64,000 nucleotides of DNA from Alteromonadaceae bacterium (GTDB lineage Bacteria; Pseudomonadota; Gammaproteobacteria; Enterobacterales; Alteromonadaceae): the NCBI GenBank assembly GCA_016765535.1, contig JAESPQ010000022.1:63707-127706 (forward strand), written 5' to 3'. The position numbers and the translations under genes were made by a program. Below the pieces are notes generated by a model. It was not told the DNA's origin and did no database searches. It was given only the letters and a program-made list of their open reading frames with translations. Numbering within the stretch: position 1 is the first letter of the stretch; each line of letters begins with the position of its first letter. Shown here one piece after another: positions 48,158 through 55,907 of the stretch.

Positions 48158-48219
48158 CAAATTAGCTAAATTAAATGAAATTAATAATAACGCACTATGC
48201 GTGTGCTGTGTTGGTGCGC

Positions 48220-48285
48220 CTATTCTAGCGCGTGGCCTTGGCTCTTAAAAAATCCGCTGTGGCCGTTTTCGAAGTCATAAGTCAT
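48220..48285 (-). CDS. Possible 21-residue microprotein
   Basis: ATG at 48285 overlaps close to the upstream stop, GGGG lies 6 bases before it; stop TAG at 48220-48222. Translation MTYDFENGHSGFFKSQGHAL. Too short for composition tests; listed because it lies between a coding gene and the next promoter. Confidence 0.35.
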   Translation of the reverse strand: MTYDFENGHSGFFKSQGHALE

Positions 48286-48288
48286 ACA

Positions 48289-48597
48289 CTACCCCACTAA
48301 GGAAACGATGTGGCCCGTTGGGGCTGCGAGAATCAGCGTTAATTGCTCCGTGATAGTGGCGGGAGTATCAACCATTTTACCGCCGTGCTGCGGCTGGCAG
48401 TATTCAAAGCGCGGGTATTGGTTGAACCGTTTAGAGTAGAAGCTTTTACCCTTCAATGGCCCGCTAACCATAACGACAATGCAATGGTTATCTGATTGTA
48501 ATCTAATCTGTGAGTCGTCCGCAGTGAATGGGTAGACTGTGAATTCTGCCGCAGTGCGGGCGCGTGGCATTTTGTAGCTTACATGTGGTGCGTTCAT
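48289..48597 (-). CDS. Unknown 102-residue protein
   Basis: Beta-rich (EFTVYPFTADDSQIRLQSDNHCIVVMVSGPLKGKSFYSKRFNQYPRF) with a hydrophobic end (TLILAAPTGHIVSLVG). It lies in the same transcript as 48639-48890. No family recognised. Confidence 0.62.
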   Translation of the reverse strand: MNAPHVSYKMPRARTAAEFTVYPFTADDSQIRLQSDNHCIVVMVSGPLKGKSFYSKRFNQYPRFEYCQPQHGGKMVDTPATITEQLTLILAAPTGHIVSLVG

Positions 48598-48638
48598 AGG
48601 TAGAACCTCGATTAATTGAAAGGGGTGTTACTGGGGGC

Positions 48639-48890
48639 CTAGTACCCGGCCCAATTACACAACGCTGTGAAGTCTTCGAAGGACTCCGTGTTTTCGTAGT
48701 CACTATCGACATACACCCACACGAGGTAAGCGCCGGAGGTTAACAACTCCGCGTTGCTGTACCAGTCATGACTTGCACACCATCGCATTTGTGCGGCTGT
48801 AATAGGGTTACTCGGTGCCATGGTAGCAAGTATGCTTTCAAGTGTGGCGATGTCTGCTTGTATTACTGCGGGGGTGGCGTTGTTGTTCAT
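48639..48890 (-). CDS. Unknown 83-residue protein
   Basis: Helical N-terminus (AVIQADIATLESILATMAPSNPITAAQMRWCASHDW) and an acidic end. CGGAGTA ribosome-binding site; cassette promoter 3 upstream. No family recognised. Confidence 0.62.
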   Translation of the reverse strand: MNNNATPAVIQADIATLESILATMAPSNPITAAQMRWCASHDWYSNAELLTSGAYLVWVYVDSDYENTESFEDFTALCNWAGY

Positions 48891-48934
48891 GGTGTCGTAC
48901 TCCGTTTAATTGATGTTGTTTGCCTAACAATTTA

Positions 48935-48962
48935 AGTATAGCCGCTATTCTGTAAACGGCCA
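48935..48962 (-). promoter_or_regulatory. Leftward cassette promoter 3
   Basis: -35 TGGCCG, 16-bp spacer, -10 TATACT, with the common 22-base leader (48919-48940). Confidence 0.7.
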
Positions 48963-48966
48963 CAAA

Positions 48967-49155
48967 TTAACTAAATCTTTTCTTTGCTGCCTTGTACACT
49001 GGGGACACGACGACCCAAACAAGCGCGATTAATAGCCCCGCACCTATTAGCACGTCCACAAAACGCCACGCTAACCAGAGTGCAACCACAAGCGCAATAT
49101 TGCCGGGTGCGTCCCCTTTGCGAGCCCTGCGGGATATGCCCGCATAGCCGCTCAT
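48967..49155 (-). CDS. Small membrane protein
   Basis: 62 residues with two hydrophobic stretches that may form one or two membrane helices (NIALVVALWLAWRFVDVLIGAGLLIALVWVVV), basic ends on both sides. It overlaps the end of the upstream gene by one base. Function unknown. Confidence 0.65.
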   Translation of the reverse strand: MSGYAGISRRARKGDAPGNIALVVALWLAWRFVDVLIGAGLLIALVWVVVSPVYKAAKKRFS

Positions 49156-49772
49156 TAGCTAGCCCCTTTACACTGTGCCACGGTCCAAGTAAATGAAGCC
49201 TTGGCTAACTCTACTACTGATTGTTGTATAAGGCGGTCCATATCCTTTTTTGCTACCGGGTGCCCTGCGCTATACGCTTGTATCACTATTTCGGGCGTTG
49301 TGTTGTTATGGGTGGCGAATAGTTCGGTGGCTTCTTTTAATATGGCGGCCATTGCATCAGGTGTATTAATGATGGTTAGACAGCGGGTGACTAGCATCGC
49401 GTTAGCTGTGCTCTGTACTTGCTCATTGGTTAGGTCTATCGCATCGCCTGCGGCTTTCATATTGGCAGTGGGTGCAGTTCGTGCCGCAGTCTCTAGGGCT
49501 TCCATGTAACGCATGAAAACGGTGTACATGCCGTTAATTTCACGGGCAGACCATACGCATTGATAACCGTCGCACATGTTAACCATATAGCCGCTGTTGT
49601 CGCTGTCGAAGTCGTTTGTTAGTAGGTCGTTAATGTTACAGAAGGCGCTTGTACCGCGGTTAGCTTCTGACAACATACCCTCTAAAAGTACGCGCTCTTC
49701 ACCGTTGCATTTGCCAGTAAAGAAGTTGCTAATTGCTGCTAATTTAGTTAATGAATTTTGTGTATATTCCAT
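49155..49772 (-). CDS. Unknown 205-residue protein
   Basis: Mixed fold, with helices in the C-terminal half (NEQVQSTANAMLVTRCLTIINTPDAMAAILKEATELFATH) and five cysteines spread along it. Its CGGAGT ribosome-binding site and cassette promoter 4 are upstream. No family recognised. Confidence 0.65.
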   Translation of the reverse strand: MEYTQNSLTKLAAISNFFTGKCNGEERVLLEGMLSEANRGTSAFCNINDLLTNDFDSDNSGYMVNMCDGYQCVWSAREINGMYTVFMRYMEALETAARTAPTANMKAAGDAIDLTNEQVQSTANAMLVTRCLTIINTPDAMAAILKEATELFATHNNTTPEIVIQAYSAGHPVAKKDMDRLIQQSVVELAKASFTWTVAQCKGAS

Positions 49773-49816
49773 GGTAACACTCCGTAAAAGTTTGATGATG
49801 TTTGCCTAACAATTTA

Positions 49817-49844
49817 AGTATAGGACACTTCCCAGCATCCGCCA
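49817..49844 (-). promoter_or_regulatory. Leftward cassette promoter 4
   Basis: -35 TGGCGG, 16-bp spacer, -10 TATACT, with the common 22-base leader (49801-49822). Confidence 0.72.
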
Positions 49845-49852
49845 CTAAATAA

Positions 49853-50044
49853 CTAAATTAGGTCCGCCATGGTCGCGGGTGTTACCTTCCGCCAATCTGC
49901 AAAGTCTACCAAATCCGACACGGTAAAGCCGCTCGTTAAGAGCTTGTCGCAACACTCGTCGAAGGTAAGGCCCGCTTTAAAATGGCGTACTGTTTGCGCT
50001 CTGATACGCTCGTTAATGTTGCCCGGGGGGACTAGTGTTAGCAT
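49853..50044 (-). CDS. Unknown 63-residue protein
   Basis: Helical (INERIRAQTVRHFKAGLTFDECCDKLLTSGFTVSDLVDFADWRKVTP), with an HTH-like look (LTFDECCDKLLTSGFTVSDLVDF). It is co-transcribed with the large Cys-rich gene upstream, 4 bases away. Function unknown. Confidence 0.6.
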   Translation of the reverse strand: MLTLVPPGNINERIRAQTVRHFKAGLTFDECCDKLLTSGFTVSDLVDFADWRKVTPATMADLI

Positions 50045-50048
50045 GGCT

Positions 50049-51215
50049 CTATCCTCTACTTATTGCTAGTTTAAAATCGCGTGATAACATGCGGATTTTC
50101 GAAAAGTGGTGTCTAGTTGGTACGCCGTCCCAGCCGAAAACGTCCACAGTGTAAAAGCGTGTTGTTTCACTGAATAGAACCGCTCTAAATTGGTTATTTG
50201 TTTCGACGTCTATAACGTGGCATACCGTGTCAACATCGCCGCGAACCTCAAGGGCTAAATGCGCGTTGTGTAGGGTGTCAAATGGGAACGGTCTGACTAA
50301 GTCACCGAAAACCCCCGCGTGTATCAGTACGGTGTACCCTTGGGCTGTGGCTTTCAATATCTCCGCGTCGTATGTGCTCCCGTCGTGCTGGTTGTGGACT
50401 ATGACCGTCTTGGTCGCTGTTAGTGCTTCCTCTTCATCATTGGCGCAGTCAATACAGATTAACATTGTGACCCACGCGGAGGCGGTCATCTCGTCGGCTT
50501 TCACGTAGCTTTCACATGCTGGGCAGAAGTGCGGCGCGTCGTGTGATATTGGTCCGCCCGGGTCGGTGTGTGTGGTTGGTGTGCTGTGCTGTGCGGCTGC
50601 GTTTACTGCGGCTTTAACCGCTGGGCTACATTGCAACCACTGCGCCGGGTCTAGTTCGTTTAATGCTACGCGTCTGTGGTTCCCGTCTAGTAATGGGGCT
50701 GTCAACACACGGTCAATTATTTGGCTACATTGCTCTAGTACTTCGGGAGTGTTTACCGCTGGGGTGTCTAACGCTTTCGGTGGGTTGGCTTCATAGTCTG
50801 CTTTATCGCTCGCGCACTCTGGGCAAATCAGCATATCCCAGTCAGCGGAGAATGTTAGGCCGTTGCTGTGACATTCACAGTTAAGGCAGTAGCCGCTTGT
50901 TGGGGCTAGAACATTTAATAGCTCTTGTTCGTCTGTGGCTGCGCGGTCTGCTTTCACTGCTTCGATTCGTGCGGCGGTTTCTTCTTTAACGTTGCGGATG
51001 TATAAGCAAAGTTCATCTATACACATGGTAGCTTTATGGAAGCGACGAACCGCCACAGCGCCACGGGATAACATGCCTGTGACCTCTACAATGTAATACC
51101 ACTTTGTTTCGCTGCGTAGGCTACAAGAATATTTAGCCCCGGTGTAAAGGTTTAGAATGTAGAAGGTGTGCGCGTCGGTGGCTGGGGTGCTTAGTGCGTG
51201 GGTTGATAGTTGCAT
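50049..51215 (-). CDS. Three-repeat protein with two zinc ribbons
   Basis: 388 residues. Three related beta-rich modules (about 17-75: YILNLYTGAKYSCSLRSETKWYYIVEVTG; about 270-325: IVHNQHDGSTYDAEILKATAQGYTVLIHAG; about 332-385: HVIDVETNNQFRAVLFSETTRFYTVDVFG) flank two zinc ribbons: CLNCECHSNG...LICPECASD (about 109-138) and CPACESYV...LICIDCANDE (about 233-262). It is the first and largest gene of the leftward arm next to the divergence region. A nucleic-acid-binding or host-takeover role is a guess. Confidence 0.7.
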   Translation of the reverse strand: MQLSTHALSTPATDAHTFYILNLYTGAKYSCSLRSETKWYYIVEVTGMLSRGAVAVRRFHKATMCIDELCLYIRNVKEETAARIEAVKADRAATDEQELLNVLAPTSGYCLNCECHSNGLTFSADWDMLICPECASDKADYEANPPKALDTPAVNTPEVLEQCSQIIDRVLTAPLLDGNHRRVALNELDPAQWLQCSPAVKAAVNAAAQHSTPTTHTDPGGPISHDAPHFCPACESYVKADEMTASAWVTMLICIDCANDEEEALTATKTVIVHNQHDGSTYDAEILKATAQGYTVLIHAGVFGDLVRPFPFDTLHNAHLALEVRGDVDTVCHVIDVETNNQFRAVLFSETTRFYTVDVFGWDGVPTRHHFSKIRMLSRDFKLAISRG

Positions 51216-51259
51216 AATGTGTTACTCCGTTGTGATGATGTGTTTGCCTTACACAACTA

Positions 51260-51287
51260 ATGATAGTACAGGTATTCGAAAGCGCCA
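51260..51287 (-). promoter_or_regulatory. First leftward promoter next to the divergence region
   Basis: -35 TGGCGC, 16-bp spacer, -10 TATCAT, leader TTAGTTGTGTAAGGCAAAC, as at 45074-45101. Confidence 0.62.
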
Positions 51288-51723
51288 CTATATAGGGTAA
51301 ATAAATGTAATCTCCCAGAGCCCGGAAGCAGGACGGAGGCCCCAAGGCTGCTAGAGCCCTTTTAGAATCCTTCTATATAAGCACTATTTAAACGCTTCCG
51401 GGCCTCTGGGGACGCTTCCACAGTTTCCGCTCTGGGGCCTCTGGGGCACCTTTAAAGCTTCCGGGGCCTTAAGCGCGTTAATGGTATGGACGGGCTATTT
51501 TAACCCCTTCCGGGGCTCTGGGGCGCTCTCTGGGGCTAGGCTGGGACGCCATATAGTAACGATCTCCAAAGCTACCCGGGCAATGGACAGGCAAGGCACG
51601 TTATCCAATTACTTCAATGACTTACATGTGATACACGCGCCCTGTGCTATGGTCATCATAAGGCCCCTGTGCTGCTTATTAGCCTTTCATGTGGTGATAG
51701 TATCTAAGGGTCTATTTCTCAGG

Positions 51724-51748
51724 TGGGAAATGGACAGAGACAGTGGAC
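51724..51748. repeat. Left arm of a 25-bp inverted repeat
   Basis: TGGGAAATGGACAGAGACAG plus TGGAC; its exact reverse complement is at 52107-52131. Confidence 0.95.
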
Positions 51749-51852
51749 GCGCTAAGTGTCTGATTAGTATGGTGTTAGTGGTGGTTAATTCTTTAGCTCT
51801 CTAAAGGATTAAAAGAATAATAGTATAAGTAACAGTAAGTTAAAAGTTATTA

Positions 51853-51875
51853 GGTCTTGAGTATCATTTAGAAAA
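51853..51875. repeat. Left arm of a 23-bp inner inverted repeat
   Basis: GGTCTTGAGTATCATTTAGA plus AAA; its exact reverse complement is at 51981-52003. Confidence 0.95.
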
Positions 51876-51980
51876 GTATTAGATAGAGTTAGTTTATCCC
51901 TGTATAGGTCACATTCCCAATAATTAGTACAGCCACAGGGCCCTAGAACGCTAACCCCGGGAGCCCTAGAGCACAGTAAT

Positions 51981-52003
51981 TTTTCTAAATGATACTCAAG
52001 ACC
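51981..52003. repeat. Right arm of the 23-bp inner inverted repeat
   Basis: Reverse complement of 51853-51875. The pair is centred at 51928. Confidence 0.95.
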
Positions 52004-52106
52004 ATGAAAGTTGTAAGTCATTGAAACCTATATGGCTATGGCTCCCAGCTCTAGAGCGTCCACCTGTGCGGGCTGTGTAACGTGTTGTAATCATTGGCGT
52101 TCGTGT

Positions 52107-52131
52107 GTCCACTGTCTCTGTCCATTTCCCA
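52107..52131. repeat. Right arm of the 25-bp inverted repeat
   Basis: Reverse complement of 51724-51748. The pair is centred at 51927.5, the same point as the inner pair. Confidence 0.95.
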
Positions 52132-52293
52132 GCTCTAGCACCACATCAAATGAAACCACAATAACTATAGTAGTATCAATCACTTAGTGCTCTAGCCTCT
52201 CTGGGGCCACAGGCTGACAGGGCCACCATAACGCTAAGTGTATGATACTATTAGGTATTCTCTTTAGCAGGGCTAGGGGATAAGTGTATAAGT

Positions 52294-52382
52294 ATCAATG
52301 ACTTACCTCTTCATCACCAGGAAACCTGAGTAGTATCAATGACTTAGCATCAATCACCTTCATATCACTGTAAGTCCTTGAT
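52294..52382. repeat. Iteron-like cluster (ATCAATGACTTA)
   Basis: 12-mers at 52294-52305 and 52335-52346, a variant at 52349 (ATCAATCACC) and the inverse TAAGTCCTTGAT at 52371-52382. The same word forms the array at 43206-43329. Further single copies at 51614, 52014 (inverse) and 52175. Confidence 0.8.
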
Positions 52383-52634
52383 ATATAACGATAAAACGTC
52401 AGAACCGCCCAGAATTCACCAAAAACGTCCACGTCTGCTGCCGTAAAATTCCCGGGGCTACAGGAAAGTGTACACCTTAAGCTCTAGGGCGCTAAGAAGA
52501 TGAATTCTTTAATTGACGGGAAGCAAAGGGCGGGTTAATATCTCGTGTAGATTAAAGCTTCCTGAGAAAAAGTCGCCGTAGAATTTTTTCTGAAAATTTT
52601 AAAAGCATAAGTAGTCTTTGCTCTGCGTGAGAGA

Positions 52635-52664
52635 TTGGCTAGCCCGGGAAACTTGGACTATACT
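52635..52664 (+). promoter_or_regulatory. Rightward promoter of the packaging/head arm
   Basis: -35 TTGGCT (52635-52640), 18-bp spacer, -10 TATACT (52659-52664), followed by TAAGTTAAG as in the leftward promoters. TGGCTA at a 17-bp spacer is the alternative -35. Confidence 0.6.
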
Positions 52665-52694
52665 TAAGTTAAGCGCCACAGAGAGAACACGATT

Positions 52695-53792
52695 ATGAAG
52701 CCCTTATTTAAAGATGATAAAACCTACCCGCGAACAGTCTTCGGGATTGGCTACCAGATAGAAGGCGGTGGGTCCACGCACTACACCAAGATTTATAACC
52801 ATTGGCGCGATATGCTGCGACGCTTCCTAGAGCACGAGAAAGGCTACAACACTTTAAACCTCGCGCACGGGTGGGAGTGCTTCGACACCTTCCGTGACTG
52901 GTACTTGATTAAAGAGATTGGGCTGCACAAGCTTAAGTCGCGCTACCTCGTCTTCCTCGCGCCGGAGTTCTTGCCAAAGCGTATGAAGGTCGGGGGCAAA
53001 GTCGAAATGATAGTTAGTCCGAAGTTCGGGCCGAAGACTTGCACCCTGTCTATTAAGAAGCCGCCGACGTGGCGTAAAGCCCGCTGGGTGGAAGCCCGGG
53101 TCAGGGATAAAGAAACCAAAGAGGTCGAAGATAAGATGGTGCTCCGGGAAGGTACAAAGAACGCGCAGCGAACACAGTTCTTTGTACCCATGGACACAGT
53201 ATTATACCGCCGCAAGAAAGCAGCTATTAAAATTTGGTCTGAATATATCGGCAGTGAAGAGGACCGAATAGCCCTCGCGTCCCTAGAGCGGACGAAGGAC
53301 CGCAACACCCGGGAATTGATGCGGATAGGCCGCAGTAACTTAACCAAGGGTGCCACTCAGCACTATAATAAAATAATCGCCCCCGCACAGGCGCTACAGG
53401 GCAAACAGCTTCTTAAGGCCCGGGCGAAGGAAGCCAAACGACTTGCAGGGCTGGATGATGTCGAATTAAGAATAAAACAGCGGGGCATATATCGCGGGCT
53501 GGGCTACATCGGGGAAGGGAAATACCCTACCAGAATAAACAAGGTTAAGACCCGGGCATACAACCGATGGATGTGGATATTAGACAGGTGCTACAAGAAT
53601 TGTGACCGCAGAGAAGACACCAACATGTACCTAGGTTATAGGCTGGGCAAAAAGTTCTTGTGCTTCCAAGATTTTGCCAAGTGGTTCGAGAAACATGACC
53701 GCCCGGGCAGCCCGCTTCCAACCTTCATCGTCAAACCCAATAGTAACGGTAAATTGGTCCTCGGGCCGAAGAATACTAAATTAATGTTCTAG
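52695..53792 (+). CDS. Protein with two copies of a phage HNH-associated DNA-binding-like module
   Basis: 365 residues. The C-terminal copy (264-334: GLGYIGEGKYPTRINKVKTRAYNRWMWILDRCYK ... KKFLCFQDFAKWFEKH) matches a module in many phage proteins and some HNH endonucleases (G.GY...Y....Y..W..M..RCY ... F..F..W). The N-terminal copy (15-75: VFGIGYQIEGGGSTHYTKIYNHWRDMLRRF ... CFDTFRDWY) is degenerate. The middle is Lys/Arg-rich. No HNH catalytic residues are evident, so it may bind DNA without cutting. First gene of the rightward arm. Confidence 0.7.
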   Translation: MKPLFKDDKTYPRTVFGIGYQIEGGGSTHYTKIYNHWRDMLRRFLEHEKGYNTLNLAHGWECFDTFRDWYLIKEIGLHKLKSRYLVFLAPEFLPKRMKVGGKVEMIVSPKFGPKTCTLSIKKPPTWRKARWVEARVRDKETKEVEDKMVLREGTKNAQRTQFFVPMDTVLYRRKKAAIKIWSEYIGSEEDRIALASLERTKDRNTRELMRIGRSNLTKGATQHYNKIIAPAQALQGKQLLKARAKEAKRLAGLDDVELRIKQRGIYRGLGYIGEGKYPTRINKVKTRAYNRWMWILDRCYKNCDRREDTNMYLGYRLGKKFLCFQDFAKWFEKHDRPGSPLPTFIVKPNSNGKLVLGPKNTKLMF

Positions 53793-53802
53793 GAGAACAA
53801 TC

Positions 53803-54336
53803 GTGAAAAGACAAAAGTACCCAGTATCAGTAATCAACATCGGCGCGGTCATTTATGACGTGATGGCTTTCACCTACGAAGGCAAAACAGAAATAGATAT
53901 TCGCCATTGGCATGTTCGCTCTATCCAGCGGAAGCGTATGTCTCGCTTAGAGAAACGTTTCCTCGCGATGGGGACACATCCCCGGGATGCCACGCAGTAT
54001 GTGGGCCTAACAGCCAAGAACGAATTCACTTGGGGCCGACTCGGGGGGATATCGCCTCGTGTCGATGGTTGGTCCAAGTCTATCAGCCGCCGGGACCGCA
54101 TGAAGTTCACGGTCGGGGACGATTTACCGTCAGGTGTATACACCACGATTCTACAGGCGCTAAAGTATGCCTTGCTCGACGCGCAGGGGGACCTAAACCG
54201 TTGGCAGGCTAGCCAAGCGGAAGTAGGCAGCCCCGAAGAGTGGCAAGAGTGGGAAGATGAAATAAACGACTGTAAACGGGAAATTCGCGCACTGAAAACA
54301 CGCTTAACAAAAATAAAGAGAGGAAAGTTTGCATAA
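53803..54336 (+). CDS. Unknown protein with C-terminal coiled coil
   Basis: 177 residues. Beta-rich N-terminal half and, from residue about 130, a charged helix (GDLNRWQASQAEVG...EWEDEINDCKREIRALKTRLTKIKRGK) that should form a coiled coil. AGGAG ribosome-binding site. It is 10 bases after the previous gene. No family recognised. Confidence 0.68.
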   Translation: MKRQKYPVSVINIGAVIYDVMAFTYEGKTEIDIRHWHVRSIQRKRMSRLEKRFLAMGTHPRDATQYVGLTAKNEFTWGRLGGISPRVDGWSKSISRRDRMKFTVGDDLPSGVYTTILQALKYALLDAQGDLNRWQASQAEVGSPEEWQEWEDEINDCKREIRALKTRLTKIKRGKFA

Positions 54337-54589
54337 TCGAAAACGTATACTAGTCTTAGGTGTATCAGGACATACAACGCACATCGTGGAAATGCTTAAA
54401 CGCGAAGGCCACAAGGTGATAACATTACACGACATAGAACGAGGATTAAACAATGAGTCTTTCAGCAGAATTGAACCATTTCAGAATACCGATGCTTGGG
54501 CGCTTTCTAGGCCACGCAATGCAGAACACCCACGGAAGCTTTCTCGAAGGGGAAGTCTACGTCATCACCGCATACAATCCCCAAGATAA
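54329..54589 (+). CDS. Possible small gene with Rossmann-like start
   Basis: 86 residues from a TTG with AGAGGA upstream. Residues 6-35 (RILVLGVSGHTTHIVEMLKREGHKVITLHD) look like a beta-alpha-beta dinucleotide-binding start, and without this frame the 116 bases before 54453 would be empty. The second half overlaps the next gene and looks random. It could be a remnant of a longer enzyme. Confidence 0.35.
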   Translation: MHNRKRILVLGVSGHTTHIVEMLKREGHKVITLHDIERGLNNESFSRIEPFQNTDAWALSRPRNAEHPRKLSRRGSLRHHRIQSPR

Positions 54590-55898
54590 AACGGTGCAAA
54601 CAACGGGCCGCACCACCCGTAACCGTTGGATAGACGCCAACTCATTTGAAGTTGTCCGCAATGCGTCATGGGACTTTGCAGAAGGGCATTGTGCTCCGCA
54701 TTTGGAAGCAGCAAGTGACTTCACGAATGACCTAGCCAAGTTCGAAGACCACGGCCATGACGACCACATCGAAACGTTGGCATTTGCCCCTTTCCTTAAC
54801 ATAGATTTGGCTAACAGCCCGGACTACTCCGCAACAGGTCGCTACATTGGTGATGCTTGGCCGGAAATGACATCGAGAATGCTGCGCCCCGCACGTCCGC
54901 TAGCCGCGGACGAAAACCAACATAAAATACTAAGCCATGACTTTACGTCACTTGAGCAAAAGGCCATGACATATGCCCGCAAAGGTAAAAGCCGAGCGAA
55001 CGCGATGTTCCATTACGCGACAGGTAGAGCAGAGTTCTTAGCACAACAACATCGCGAGCGCCGCTTCGCATCTCTCGGACCTCATGCGGATAGACTCTTC
55101 TTGACCTTGCGTGACCCCGAAGAAAGCCGAGCAATGCTAAAAGAAAAGTTCGAGGCTATCCAATATTCAGCCAAGCAGGAACCGTCCCTAACAGATGATA
55201 TAAGCGACGCCTTTTTAGCAGTGCAACGCTTGATGCAAGTGCCTGACCATCTATTAGTCGAGAAGCAGACACTAACGGCTGACGCGATGCACCAAATGCA
55301 GTTTAATTGCCGATGTGTCATGCCTGACCTCACAAAAGGTGCGTTTATCTTAGATGAAGGATATATAGAGCGCATAGAAGACGGCAAACCGACGTACTCG
55401 AAGCCTTTCATGATTAAGGGTGCAGAGATGTCCGCTAAGTTCGAAAAGACCATGAGAGCGCGATTAGAGCGCGATATGACCCGGGTTAACCGCACGGTGT
55501 TGGGTATGTCGCCCGTGTCAAGCGGAGTTTACAACTGTACCGTTGAGTGCATCATGGGTATAGGTGACTTTATCCAAGGCCGCACATACCGTGCGATATT
55601 CAACGGCATTAGCCAGAACATCCGAGTCGAGCACCCTGATACCTTAGTGCCTGTACCCGTTGACCGCTTGTACTTCGACCGCAAGCAAGAGCTAACATTG
55701 ATGGACGACCGTGACGGGCCAATGTCACCTACCTTTGAAGAGCAGACCACGAAAGACGAATCGTATGGGCCGAAGGACTCGTCGCCGGAAGAAACGACTT
55801 TTGTACATAAATCAGCAACCCGTAAAACGCAGGAAGTGCATGAAGAAAATGAAGGCACAGCCAACCTACGCAAATACCGCTTCAATCCAGAAGCATAA
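54453..55898 (+). CDS. Unknown 481-residue protein of the packaging arm
   Basis: Two short SH3-like stretches are visible: residues about 28-70 (GSFLEGEVYVITAYNPQDKTVQTTGRTTRNRWIDANSFEVV) and about 370-412 (GDFIQGRTYRAIFNGISQNIRVEHPDTLVPVPVDRLYF). The middle is helical, with QFNCRCVMPDL near residue 285. The end is acidic and polar. Start at ATG with GAGG 9 bases before it. It is upstream of the terminase, so a role in packaging or in late regulation is possible. Confidence 0.7.
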   Translation: MSLSAELNHFRIPMLGRFLGHAMQNTHGSFLEGEVYVITAYNPQDKTVQTTGRTTRNRWIDANSFEVVRNASWDFAEGHCAPHLEAASDFTNDLAKFEDHGHDDHIETLAFAPFLNIDLANSPDYSATGRYIGDAWPEMTSRMLRPARPLAADENQHKILSHDFTSLEQKAMTYARKGKSRANAMFHYATGRAEFLAQQHRERRFASLGPHADRLFLTLRDPEESRAMLKEKFEAIQYSAKQEPSLTDDISDAFLAVQRLMQVPDHLLVEKQTLTADAMHQMQFNCRCVMPDLTKGAFILDEGYIERIEDGKPTYSKPFMIKGAEMSAKFEKTMRARLERDMTRVNRTVLGMSPVSSGVYNCTVECIMGIGDFIQGRTYRAIFNGISQNIRVEHPDTLVPVPVDRLYFDRKQELTLMDDRDGPMSPTFEEQTTKDESYGPKDSSPEETTFVHKSATRKTQEVHEENEGTANLRKYRFNPEA

Positions 55899-55907
55899 GG
55901 CGACATT

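Larger units (their letters stand above)
51288..52634. other. Non-coding divergence region, candidate origin
   Basis: 1.35 kb without a supportable gene between leftward and rightward transcription. It holds GC-rich direct repeats (CTCTGGGGC and CTTCCGGG units, 51.37-51.54 kb), two co-centred perfect inverted repeats (51724/52107 and 51853/51981), and at least six iteron-like 12-mers (51614, 52014, 52175, 52294, 52335, 52371). Short open frames here are interrupted, start poorly and change character over repeats. Confidence 0.75.

Noticed and set aside
51481..51804. + strand frame of 107 residues in the divergence region
   Set aside because: It runs over GC-rich direct repeats and one arm of the inverted repeat, has no ribosome-binding site, and its composition shifts half-way.
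51809..52021. - strand frame of 70 residues in the divergence region
   Set aside because: It lies within the co-centred palindrome and has no ribosome-binding site.
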